Source: JABAYQ01 sp042091225
GTDB lineage: Bacteria > Bacteroidota > Bacteroidia > Flavobacteriales > UBA7312
DNA: 9,978 nucleotides
Assembly: GCA_042091225.1 (NCBI GenBank)
Contig: JBELHW010000055.1
Location: 1 to 9,978, forward strand
Reading direction: 5' to 3'
Below are positions 1-6,279 of this stretch, piece by piece (positions within the stretch are counted from its first letter, which is position 1; the number at the start of each line of letters is the position of its first letter). Under the pieces are notes generated by a model. That model was not told the origin of the DNA. It was given only the letters and a program-made list of their open reading frames with translations, and made no database searches. Position numbers and translations under genes: made by a program.

Positions 1-1865
1 CAATAAATGAAGTCGAAATAGTTTCGAAAGTAAATACTACCGAATTTTCGCTTATCTCACCTGTTCAAACTCAAAAAATTAGTAGAGATGAATTACAAAA
101 GGCTGCCTGTTGTAACTTGTCAGAAAGTTTTGAAACAAACGCTACTATTGATGTTACTTTTTCCGATGCTATTTCTGGAGCTAAACAAATAAAAATGTTG
201 GGTCTAGATGGTGTCTATACTCAAATAACCCAGGAGAATCTACCACTAATAAGAGGTATTTCTACTGCTTTTGGTCTTACACATACACCAGGAACTTGGA
301 TAGAGTCTATTCAGGTAATTAAAGGCGCTGGCTCAGTTGTAAATGGATTTGAATCTTTTACAGGTCAAATTAATGTTAACTATCAATCGGCAGAATCTGC
401 AGATAAATTGTTTTGGAACTCTTATGTTAATTCGGAAGGAAAGATTGAAAATAATTTACAATTAGCTAAAAAGAATGGTAAATGGAAATCTAATTTATTT
501 TTGAGTTATCAGTACCACAATAAAGAAGTTGATAACAATAATGATGATTTTTTAGATGAACCACATCTGAATTCTGTTAATATTTTAAATAAATGGAATT
601 CTATTACTGAGAATAGAGAATTGACTTTTACAGTTCGAACAATTTTAGAAGAAAGGGAAGGAGGCCAATTGAAGGCTATAGCTGATCCGTTTTTAGTAAA
701 TATAGATAATCAGCTTTTTGAATTGAGTGGAAAGTTAGGGTTTCTGGATAAAGATGAAGTAAATAAAAGTATTGGTACTCAATACTCATTTAAAAAGCAC
801 AATCAATTTGCCCAATTTGGTTCTAATATTTACGATGGTTCTCAAGAAAGTATCTTTTTCAATATTATTCGTCAATCCTATTATAGAACAACTGATCATA
901 CTTTAAAATATGGTTTTAGCTTTTTCGGTGATAGATATCAAGAGTCGATAAACAGTCAGATATTAGATAGAACAGATTTGATTAGCGGTGCTTTTAGCGA
1001 ATATACATATATGCCAAGTAATGAATTTGTTGTTACTGCCGGATTTAGATCCGATTATCACAACAAATTTGGTTTTAATTATTTGCCAAGAATCAATACG
1101 CGTTATTGTATTATTGATAATACAATTATAAGATTTTCTTTAGGAAAGTCATTCAGAATTTCTAACCCTATTAGTGAAAACCTACCTTTTTTAGCTTCCT
1201 CTCGTACAATATCTATTAATGATAATTTAAAGCCAGAACAAGCATGGAGTTATGGTTTTAATATTACACAACTTTTCAATTTATTTGATCGTGAAGCTGT
1301 TTTTAATGCTGATTTTTATAGAACCGACTTTACAAATCAAATTGTTGTTGATATAGAAAAACAAGATCAATTAAATTTCGACAATCTTATTGGCGACTCT
1401 TATTCTAATAGCCTTCAATTTGATTTAAGTTATGAATTAATTGAAAGAGTCGATTTTAAGCTTGCTTATAAAATAAATAGAGTGTATTCTACTTTCGAAA
1501 ATGAATTAAAATTAGTCCCATTAACACCTAAGGATAGATTTTTAGTCAATCTAGCATATTCTACAAATCATCTTAGAAAATGGATGTTTGACTTTACTCT
1601 TAACAGAATAGGTCAAAGTAGGTTACCTACTCACAATTTAATAGATAAAGAATTTTCTGATGCATTCATTCAATTAAATTCTCAAATCACAAAAAAATAT
1701 AATAAATTTGATGTATATCTTGGCGTTGAAAATGCTTTAGACTACAAACAAGAAAATCCTATACTTTCAAGTGAAAACCCAAATAGTCCAAATTTTGATG
1801 CTTCAATTATTTGGGCACCAATTATGGGGCGATTAATTTACACAGGATTTAGATTTAAACTTTAA
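1..1865 (+). CDS. TonB-dependent outer-membrane receptor, 5'-truncated by the window edge
   Basis: The reading frame is open from base 3 to the TAA at 1863-1865 with no stop upstream, so the gene begins left of the window. A TTG at 117 is not the real start, because typical plug-domain sequence (TQKISRDELQKAACC) precedes it. The visible part is a plug domain (roughly residues 20-135 of the fragment, including IESIQVIKGAGSVVNGFESF and GQINVNY) followed by a long beta-barrel of alternating polar and aromatic strands ending GFRFKL. Such receptors bind a ligand at the outer membrane and import it with TonB-ExbB-ExbD energy. An adjacent Cys-Cys pair lies in the plug at fragment residues 36-37 (bases 108-113). 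The next gene, 11 bases downstream, encodes an exported HMA-domain protein, so a metal or metal-chelate substrate is likely. That substrate is inferred from context, and the exact metal cannot be read from sequence. The missing N-terminus probably holds a signal peptide and a carboxypeptidase-regulatory-like domain, as is usual in Bacteroidota. Confidence 0.93.
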   Translation, partial: INEVEIVSKVNTTEFSLISPVQTQKISRDELQKAACCNLSESFETNATIDVTFSDAISGAKQIKMLGLDGVYTQITQENLPLIRGISTAFGLTHTPGTWIESIQVIKGAGSVVNGFESFTGQINVNYQSAESADKLFWNSYVNSEGKIENNLQLAKKNGKWKSNLFLSYQYHNKEVDNNNDDFLDEPHLNSVNILNKWNSITENRELTFTVRTILEEREGGQLKAIADPFLVNIDNQLFELSGKLGFLDKDEVNKSIGTQYSFKKHNQFAQFGSNIYDGSQESIFFNIIRQSYYRTTDHTLKYGFSFFGDRYQESINSQILDRTDLISGAFSEYTYMPSNEFVVTAGFRSDYHNKFGFNYLPRINTRYCIIDNTIIRFSLGKSFRISNPISENLPFLASSRTISINDNLKPEQAWSYGFNITQLFNLFDREAVFNADFYRTDFTNQIVVDIEKQDQLNFDNLIGDSYSNSLQFDLSYELIERVDFKLAYKINRVYSTFENELKLVPLTPKDRFLVNLAYSTNHLRKWMFDFTLNRIGQSRLPTHNLIDKEFSDAFIQLNSQITKKYNKFDVYLGVENALDYKQENPILSSENPNSPNFDASIIWAPIMGRLIYTGFRFKL

Positions 1866-1876
1866 AAAATAACATT

Positions 1877-2200
1877 ATGAAGACTATAAAAATTATAATT
1901 TTAATGCTATTTGTTTCTACATTAGCATTTTCTCAAACAAAACAAATAGAAGTAAAATCTTCTCTTCAATGTGAAATGTGTTCTCAGAATATTTTTAACG
2001 GTCTTTCGTCCATAAAAGGAGTAAAGAACATTAAGATAAATCTTGAAGAGCAAATTATTGAAGTGAAGTATAATTCTAAAAAAATTGATGTAAATAAAAT
2101 TGAAGAATCCATTACAAATATTGGATATGATGCAAACGATAAAAAAGCAAATATGGAAGTATATTCTAATCTTCCTTATTGTTGTCAAAAACCGGAATAA
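1877..2200 (+). CDS. Exported heavy-metal-associated (HMA) domain protein
   Basis: This is a 107-residue protein. Residues 1-19 form a signal peptide (Lys, then a hydrophobic stretch, ending LAFSQ), so the mature protein should be periplasmic. Residues 22-90 fit the small ferredoxin-like HMA fold: a beta strand (KQIEVKSSL), the metal-binding CxxC at Cys32 and Cys35 (QCEMC), a helix, then GVKNIKINLEEQIIEVKYN and a C-terminal helix ending NIGYDA. The usual GMTCxxC loop is changed to SLQCEMC. A second Cys pair, Cys102-Cys103, sits near the C-terminus outside the domain. HMA domains typically carry Cu(I) or other soft metals between thiols. The gene lies 11 bases after the TonB receptor and overlaps the DsrE gene by one base, so the genes are probably co-transcribed. 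A periplasmic metal chaperone or sensor partner of the receptor is the best guess; the substrate is unproven. There is no Shine-Dalgarno sequence before the ATG, as is normal for the phylum. Confidence 0.88.
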   Translation: MKTIKIIILMLFVSTLAFSQTKQIEVKSSLQCEMCSQNIFNGLSSIKGVKNIKINLEEQIIEVKYNSKKIDVNKIEESITNIGYDANDKKANMEVYSNLPYCCQKPE

Positions 2201-2520
2201 TGAAATTAGGAATAATTATTTATAGTACCGATTCGGAAGTTGTTTTTAATGCATTTCGATTAGCCAATTTTGCATTAAATAAAGAGGATAAAGTTTCAAT
2301 ATTTTTACTGGCAAAAGGTGTGGAGTTTGAATCGTTAAATAGCGATCAATTCCCTGTTGTAGATCTTGCTAGGCAGTTTGTTGGAAATTCAGGTGAAATT
2401 TTAGCTTGTGGAACTTGTTTGAACTTAAGGAATCAAGATAGTTCAGAAATTTGTCCTCTATCTACCATGAATGATCTTTATGAGTTAATTCGAACTTGTG
2501 ACAAAACCATAAGCTTCTAA
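2200..2520 (+). CDS. DsrE/DsrF-like family protein
   Basis: The start is the ATG at 2200-2202, which shares its A with the TAA of the HMA gene (TAATG), a typical translational-coupling arrangement. The in-frame TTG at 2179 would add seven residues that do not fit the family. The 106-residue product opens with the beta strand KLGIIIYSTD, followed by FNAFRLANFALNKEDKVSIF and FLLAKGVE, the pattern of the DsrE/TusD fold. It has the conserved cysteine site ACGTCLNLR (Cys70, Cys73), with further Cys85 and Cys100. There is no signal peptide or membrane helix, so it should be cytoplasmic. DsrE-like proteins are known as sulfur-relay or thiol-transfer proteins; single-gene members like this are mostly uncharacterised. 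Its place after a receptor and a metal-binding protein suggests a role in metal or thiol homeostasis rather than dissimilatory sulfur oxidation, for which no partner genes are present. Confidence 0.85.
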   Translation: MKLGIIIYSTDSEVVFNAFRLANFALNKEDKVSIFLLAKGVEFESLNSDQFPVVDLARQFVGNSGEILACGTCLNLRNQDSSEICPLSTMNDLYELIRTCDKTISF

Positions 2521-2610
2521 ATGTTACTATTTTCTAAAATAATGATGGGCGTTTTCGCTATTTTATTTTTAATTGTAATATTTTACTTTTTGAATAAGAT
2601 TGACCAATAA
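2521..2610 (+). CDS. Candidate 29-residue single-pass membrane protein
   Basis: An ATG begins on the base directly after the TAA of the DsrE gene and runs 30 codons to a TAA at 2608-2610. The product is one hydrophobic helix (about residues 9-24, GVFAILFLIVIFYFLN) with a Lys on each side (Lys6 and Lys26) and a polar tail NKIDQ. The ORF fills exactly the space up to the stop of the convergent BrkB-family gene at 2611, leaving no spare base. Abutment with the previous stop would permit coupled translation. I do not recognise a family. An alternative is chance: AT-rich DNA readily encodes short hydrophobic runs, and this may be only a 3' untranslated region. Internal ATGs at codons 8 and 9 could be the true start. 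Confidence 0.45.
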   Translation: MLLFSKIMMGVFAILFLIVIFYFLNKIDQ

Positions 2611-3510
2611 TTAATTTTCTGTTTTTATTGCTCTAAATATACTAGTGTTCAGCTCAAAGCCGATAAGCATTACAATTGCGTTAAAATAAAGCCATAATAG
2701 TACGATTATAAGAGTTCCTATTGAGCCATACAGTTTGTTATACTGACTAAAGTTTTCGATGTAGTAACTGAATCCTAAGGAAGTAATAATAATAAATAAT
2801 GTTGCTAAAATTGCACCAGGAGAGAAAAATTTCCAATCTGTTTTTTGTGCTGGACCAAACTGAAAAAGAGTCGATATTCCAAAAAATAAAAAACTTAATA
2901 ATATAATCCATTTTCCAAATTTTATTAGAAAAATAGAACTTTGTTTTATAATGTTCCACTCGACAAGATAATTTTGTGCAATTTGAGTGAATACTATTAG
3001 TGCAATAGCAATTACTAACATTAAGACTAATGTTATTGTTAGGCTCAAAGCGATTAAACGTTGTTTCCAAACACTTCTACTTTCTTCTATATGAAAAGAG
3101 CTGTTAAAAGCTTCCATTATTGAGTTTATACTATTAGTTGAAAAATAAAGTGCCATAATAAAACCAAAAGAAAGTAAACCACCTCTTGGATGATTAATAA
3201 TGTCATTTAATGTAGAAAAAAATGATTCGTTTGTTGAGGGAGGGAGCACATCATTCAATAATTGCAATAAGATTTCTTGAAAATTATTAATTGGAATGTA
3301 GGGAATGAGTGTAAATAAAAAAATAAGAGCAGGGAAAAAAGCTAAAAAAAAATTAAAAGCAATTGAGGATGCTCTTGTAGTAATTGCTCCTTTTTCTATG
3401 CCCTCTAAATAAAAACAAGTAACATCATATAAATTCATGCCTTTAAAACCTGGTAAAAATATTTTTTTACTCCAATCAATAAAAAATGTTAAATGTTTTT
3501 TTTCAATCAT
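2611..3510 (-). CDS. YihY/BrkB-family inner-membrane protein
   Basis: The 299-residue protein has about six predicted membrane helices near residues 48-70, 111-132, 153-177, 195-216, 231-252 and 262-286. Family landmarks are the early segment TRASSIAFNFFLAFFPALIF, the middle FGPAQKTDWKFFSPGAILAT, and the C-terminal YGSIGTLIIVLLWLYF leading to the helix end LIGFELN. The length is normal for the family, once annotated as ribonuclease BN; that activity belongs to a different protein. Its function is uncertain: proposals include transport or envelope roles, and the Bordetella relative BrkB was linked to serum resistance. The ATG at 3508-3510 overlaps the nadC stop by four bases (ATGA), so it is the downstream gene of a nadC pair and probably depends on nadC translation. 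It ends one base from the convergent small ORF at 2610. Confidence 0.9.
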   Translation of the reverse strand: MIEKKHLTFFIDWSKKIFLPGFKGMNLYDVTCFYLEGIEKGAITTRASSIAFNFFLAFFPALIFLFTLIPYIPINNFQEILLQLLNDVLPPSTNESFFSTLNDIINHPRGGLLSFGFIMALYFSTNSINSIMEAFNSSFHIEESRSVWKQRLIALSLTITLVLMLVIAIALIVFTQIAQNYLVEWNIIKQSSIFLIKFGKWIILLSFLFFGISTLFQFGPAQKTDWKFFSPGAILATLFIIITSLGFSYYIENFSQYNKLYGSIGTLIIVLLWLYFNAIVMLIGFELNTSIFRAIKTEN

Positions 3511-4349
3511 TTAATTGCTTTTAAACTTAAGTCAAGACTTTTTATTGAGTGAGTTAAAGCGCCTACAGAAATAAAGTCAACTCCACATTTAGCATAGTCT
3601 CCAATTGTATCTTCAGTAATACCTCCAGAAGATTCTGTTTGAAATTTACCATTTATTAATTTCACAGCTTTTTTTGTGTCTTCAATACTAAAATTATCTA
3701 ACATAATTCTTTGAATTTTTCCGACAGATAAAATTTCAATTACTTCCGAAATGTTTCTTGCTTCAATTTCAATTGGTATATTAATTCCTTTTTCTGTTTG
3801 GTATTTATTTGCTTTTTGGATGGCAAACTTTATACCACCAGCAAAATCGATATGGTTGTCTTTAATCATCATCATGTCAAAGAGACCAAATCTGTGGTTT
3901 GTTCCACCACCTATTTTAACAGCTAGTTTTTCTAATAACCTGAAGTTTGGTGTTGTTTTTCTAGTGTCTAAAACTTTCGCATTTGTTTCACTTATTAGAG
4001 AATAAATATGTTTGGTTTTGGTTGCTATTGCACTCATTCTTTGCATGCAGTTTAATACTAACCTTTCAGCAGTTAGGATGGAAATAGACGATCCCTCAAC
4101 TTCTAAAACAGTATCTCCAATTTTTATTGGATTGCCATCTTTAATAAAGACATTTACTTTTAAATCAGGATCTACTTTTGAAAAGATAAGTTTAGCTACC
4201 TCTACACCAGCAATATATCCGTTTTCTTTTGCCAAAAGCATTGCTCTCCCATTTGCAGTATCAGGAATGCACGCCAAAGAGGTATGGTCCCCTTCACGGA
4301 TATCTTCTTTAAGTGCATTTGATATTAATAAATTTAATTCTTCAGTCAT
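3507..4349 (-). CDS. nadC: Nicotinate-nucleotide pyrophosphorylase (carboxylating), quinolinate phosphoribosyltransferase
   Basis: This cytoplasmic enzyme converts quinolinate and PRPP to nicotinate mononucleotide, CO2 and pyrophosphate in de novo NAD synthesis. The 280-residue length is standard. An N-terminal domain (about 1-105) begins with EDIREGDHTS and precedes the barrel. Active-site motifs in order are RMSAIAT (104-110), DTRKTTP (128-134), KIGGGTNHR (145-153), MIKDNH (161-166), the EIEARN strand (194-199), MLDNF (216-220), SSGGI (240-244) and SVGALTHS (261-268). The Arg, Lys and His residues that bind quinolinate and phosphate appear intact. The ATG at 4347-4349 lies 58 bases from the divergent rlmH start, and the gene overlaps the following BrkB-family gene by ATGA. 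nadA and nadB are not in the window. Confidence 0.97.
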   Translation of the reverse strand: MTEELNLLISNALKEDIREGDHTSLACIPDTANGRAMLLAKENGYIAGVEVAKLIFSKVDPDLKVNVFIKDGNPIKIGDTVLEVEGSSISILTAERLVLNCMQRMSAIATKTKHIYSLISETNAKVLDTRKTTPNFRLLEKLAVKIGGGTNHRFGLFDMMMIKDNHIDFAGGIKFAIQKANKYQTEKGINIPIEIEARNISEVIEILSVGKIQRIMLDNFSIEDTKKAVKLINGKFQTESSGGITEDTIGDYAKCGVDFISVGALTHSIKSLDLSLKAIK

Positions 4350-4366
4350 TGTTTTTTATTCTATTA

Positions 4367-4387
4367 AGCAAATTGACTAATTTTGCT
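4367..4387. repeat. Inverted repeat AGCAAA-N9-TTTGCT in the nadC/rlmH divergent region
   Basis: AGCAAA at 4367-4372 is matched by TTTGCT at 4382-4387 with nine bases between. The left arm overlaps the candidate nadC -7 element. It could be an operator for a dimeric regulator acting on nadC, rlmH or both, but the arms are short and base composition is AT-rich, so chance is a real alternative. Confidence 0.3.
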
Positions 4388-4398
4388 GAAAATTACAA
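4369..4398 (-). promoter_or_regulatory. Possible Bacteroidota-type promoter for nadC
   Basis: Read on the minus strand, TTG (bases 4398-4396) is followed after 19 bases by TCAATTTG (4376-4369), one mismatch from the phylum's -7 consensus TAnnTTTG, with an accepted spacing. The nadC ATG lies about 19 bases further on. It sits in the only intergenic space (4350-4407) between nadC and rlmH, so both promoters must lie here or inside the neighbouring genes. On the plus strand a weaker TTGACT (4373-4378) and TACAAT (4394-4399) pair, 15 bases apart, precedes rlmH; it fits the phylum consensus poorly. Confidence 0.35.
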
Positions 4399-4407
4399 TC
4401 TTTTTTT

Positions 4408-4881
4408 GTGAAAATAGAATTAATTATAGTTGGTAAAACTGATTCAGATTGGATAATGCAAGGTTTTGATGTATATCAAAAGAGGATTGCTCATTATATT
4501 TCTTTTAATAGCACTATCCTTTTAGATATTAAAAACAGAAAAAATTTATCAGAAAGACAACAAAAAGAACAAGAAGGAAATTTAATTATAAAACAAATCC
4601 AAAACTCAGATTTTGTAATTTTATTAGACGAAAATGGCAGTCAATATGATTCTGTTCAATTTTCAGCTTTTTTACAAAAAAAGATGAATTCTGGTGTTAA
4701 AAGATTGGTTTTCATTATTGGTGGACCTTATGGTTTTTCAGATGAAATTTACAATCTTTCTAATTATAAAATTAGTCTTTCAAAAATGACCTTTTCTCAT
4801 CAAATGGTGAGACCATTTTTTTTAGAGCAGTTATATAGAGCATTTTCAATATTAAATAACGAACCTTATCATCATAAATAA
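4408..4881 (+). CDS. rlmH: 23S rRNA (pseudouridine1915-N3)-methyltransferase
   Basis: This SPOUT-class enzyme uses S-adenosylmethionine to methylate N3 of pseudouridine 1915 in helix 69 of 23S rRNA on assembled ribosomes. The 157-residue length matches the family. Visible motifs are MKIELIIVGKT at the start, FVILLDENG (69-77), the knot glycine loop FIIGGPYGF (102-110), SLSKMTFSHQMVR (123-135), EQLYRAF (140-146) and the C-terminal NEPYHHK. The start is GTG at 4408: no ATG is available because a stop (TGA, 4387-4389) lies upstream in frame, and GTG gives exactly the family N-terminus. rdgB follows after two bases, so the two are probably one operon. Confidence 0.97.
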   Translation: MKIELIIVGKTDSDWIMQGFDVYQKRIAHYISFNSTILLDIKNRKNLSERQQKEQEGNLIIKQIQNSDFVILLDENGSQYDSVQFSAFLQKKMNSGVKRLVFIIGGPYGFSDEIYNLSNYKISLSKMTFSHQMVRPFFLEQLYRAFSILNNEPYHHK

Positions 4882-4883
4882 TT

Positions 4884-5453
4884 ATGGAAATTGTATTCGC
4901 AACCAATAATCTTAATAAAATAGAAGAAGTAAGAGCACTTTTGCCTTCTAGCATAACTATTTTGAGTCTTCAAGATATAAATTGCAATGAAGAGTTGCCA
5001 GAAAACGGAGATACATTAGAAGACAATGCGGCTCAAAAGGCATATTATGTATATGATAATTACGGATACAATTGTTTTGCTGATGATAGCGGGTTGGAAA
5101 TTAATGCTTTAGATGGCCGCCCTGGAGTCTATTCGGCAAGATATGCTGGAGCAGATTGTGTTGCAAAAGATAATATTGAAAAAGTACTTAAAGAATTAGA
5201 AGGAATTGAAAATAGAGATGCTTGTTTTCGAACAGTTATTTCTTTAGTGATCAAAGGAAATGAAGTTCAGTTTGAAGGAGAAATTGAGGGTCAGATAATT
5301 CCAGAAAATTGGGGAGATGGCGGATTTGGATACGATCCAATTTTTTTACCCGACGGATTCGAAAAAAGTTTTGCTCAAATGTCTTTAGATGAAAAAGGTA
5401 AAATAAGTCATAGAGGTTTGGCGGTGAAAAAATTAATTTCTTTTCTATCTTAG
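4884..5453 (+). CDS. rdgB: XTP/dITP diphosphatase (non-canonical purine NTP pyrophosphatase)
   Basis: This house-cleaning enzyme hydrolyses dITP, ITP and XTP to monophosphates and pyrophosphate, keeping deaminated purines out of DNA and RNA. The 189-residue protein shows the full family pattern: FATNNLNKIEEV (5-16), the conserved EDNAAQKA segment (46-53), the catalytic and metal-binding FADDSGLE (65-72), RPGVYSARYAG (79-89), GDGGFGYDPIF (144-154) and the substrate-recognition KISHRG (173-178). The ATG is two bases after the rlmH stop. The gene ends six bases from the end of the convergent NlpC/P60 gene. Confidence 0.97.
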   Translation: MEIVFATNNLNKIEEVRALLPSSITILSLQDINCNEELPENGDTLEDNAAQKAYYVYDNYGYNCFADDSGLEINALDGRPGVYSARYAGADCVAKDNIEKVLKELEGIENRDACFRTVISLVIKGNEVQFEGEIEGQIIPENWGDGGFGYDPIFLPDGFEKSFAQMSLDEKGKISHRGLAVKKLISFLS

Positions 5454-5457
5454 AAAA
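5441..5457. repeat. AT-rich inverted repeat across the rdgB stop codon
   Basis: TTTTCTA (5441-5447) and TAGAAAA (5451-5457) form a perfect 7-base pair stem with a 3-base loop; the right arm begins with the rdgB TAG stop. It lies at a convergent junction with only six bases between stops. The stem is too AT-rich and the following tract too mixed to call a firm terminator on either strand. Confidence 0.35.
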
Positions 5458-5459
5458 AA

Positions 5460-6224
5460 TTAAAATACACTTTTGATTAATCTTAATTTATGGGTATGTT
5501 TTTTCTCTTCAGCATTAAAAATTCCTTGCTGATCGAGTCTATCAATTCTTACTTTTCCGGAAGCATGTATTATAAAATTATCTTCTAAAATTATACCAAC
5601 ATGTGTTATTTTTCCTTCATTATTATCGAAGAAAGCTAAGTCTCCTGCTTCCGATTCTTCAATAAAGCTTAAGGTAGTTCCAATTTCTGCTTGTTGATAA
5701 GCATCTCTAGGAATTTCTATTCCTTGTAATTTATAAACTACTTGAGTAAAGCCAGAGCAATCAATTCCTAGGGGAGATCTGCCTCCCCATAAATATGGTG
5801 CATTTAAAAACATCATCGAATTATGTACAATTTTTTGTTTGTCTTTTGAGCCTGTAGTAATGATACCATTATGAGAAAATTCTTTATCTGATATCCTAAA
5901 CTTCCCATTGTTATATAGGGGTAGGGTACTTCCTATAGAAATTGTTGTTGCAGTTTCGGATTCTACAATATCTAGCAAATCGCAGCTTACAGAAGGAATA
6001 TGATTGTCTACTTCAGAATAAAATTCTTTATCAATTTCTATCCATTGCTTGTTGCAAATCCAGCCTTCGTATTTGTCGTGTGACAGTCTTATTTTACTCC
6101 ATTTACTCCTGTATTCTAAAACTTTAAAATGCTCTCCAAACAATATTTGATTAATCATTTCTGATTTATCAGAACTTTCTGATCGCATAGGGACTATTGA
6201 AAGAATTGAAATGCCGTATCTCAT
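5460..6224 (-). CDS. SH3-domain NlpC/P60 (C40) peptidase
   Basis: The 254-residue protein has two regions. Residues 1-125 resemble the tandem bacterial SH3-like domains of dipeptidyl-peptidase relatives (YGISILSIVPMRSESSDKSE, then QILFGEHFKVLEY and WSKIRL, and a second unit near 80-125). Residues 130-254 are an NlpC/P60 domain with PYLWGGRSPLGIDCSGFTQ. Catalytic residues are Cys156, His208 (THVGII) and a third His220 (IIHASG). Known relatives (for example Bacillus YkfC) cleave gamma-D-glutamyl bonds in murein peptides, mostly for recycling. There is no clear signal peptide: the N-terminus is only mildly hydrophobic and carries charges at Arg2 and Arg14, which favours the cytoplasm and a recycling role. 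The gene follows the thiolase on the same strand, separated by a strong terminator, so it probably has its own promoter. Confidence 0.93.
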   Translation of the reverse strand: MRYGISILSIVPMRSESSDKSEMINQILFGEHFKVLEYRSKWSKIRLSHDKYEGWICNKQWIEIDKEFYSEVDNHIPSVSCDLLDIVESETATTISIGSTLPLYNNGKFRISDKEFSHNGIITTGSKDKQKIVHNSMMFLNAPYLWGGRSPLGIDCSGFTQVVYKLQGIEIPRDAYQQAEIGTTLSFIEESEAGDLAFFDNNEGKITHVGIILEDNFIIHASGKVRIDRLDQQGIFNAEEKKHTHKLRLIKSVF

Positions 6225-6229
6225 AAAAT

Positions 6230-6237
6230 CAAAATTA
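6230..6237 (-). promoter_or_regulatory. Perfect -7 element (TAATTTTG) just upstream of the NlpC/P60 gene
   Basis: On the minus strand, TAATTTTG matches the Bacteroidota -7 consensus TAnnTTTG exactly and ends only five bases before the ATG at 6224. No TTG is seen at the expected -33 distance, where the terminator hairpin of the upstream gene lies. If used, transcription would start at or next to the ATG, giving a leaderless message. In AT-rich DNA an 8-base match of this type can occur by chance. Confidence 0.3.
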
Positions 6238-6269
6238 TAAAAGAAAAGCCCACTTATGTAGTGGGCTTT
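6238..6269 (-). terminator. Intrinsic terminator of the acetyl-CoA acetyltransferase gene
   Basis: Bases 6245-6254 (AAAGCCCACT) pair perfectly with 6260-6269 (AGTGGGCTTT), a 10-base-pair stem with a GC-rich core and a 5-base loop. On the minus strand the stem is followed by a T-rich run (TCTTTTATAATTTT). It lies 22 bases past the thiolase stop, the correct place and direction for rho-independent termination. Confidence 0.85.
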
Positions 6270-6279
6270 AACTAAATAT

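Noticed and set aside
117..119. TTG at 117 as start of the TonB receptor
   Set aside because: Plug-domain sequence continues upstream without a stop to the window edge, so the gene is truncated rather than started here.
1922..2188. Minus-strand ORF of 88 codons opposite the HMA gene
   Set aside because: It is rich in Ile, Phe and Asn as expected for the antisense of AT-rich coding DNA, lies wholly inside a well-supported gene, and resembles no family.
2179..2199. TTG at 2179 as start of the DsrE protein
   Set aside because: The ATG at 2200 gives the family N-terminus (MKLGIIIYS) and a classic TAATG overlap; the extension adds unrelated residues inside the previous gene.
2747..3070. Second minus-strand frame inside the BrkB-family gene
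   Set aside because: It overlaps a clear six-helix membrane protein in another frame, and its composition is that of a frame-shifted shadow.
3751..4380. Two plus-strand ORFs opposite nadC
   Set aside because: Both are antisense shadows of the highly conserved nadC and have no recognisable domain or independent start context.
4772..4954. Minus-strand 60-codon ORF across the rlmH-rdgB junction
   Set aside because: It is antisense to two firmly identified genes and shows no motif.
5942..6127. Plus-strand 61-codon ORF opposite the NlpC/P60 gene
   Set aside because: It is antisense to the SH3 region of that gene, with no family resemblance.
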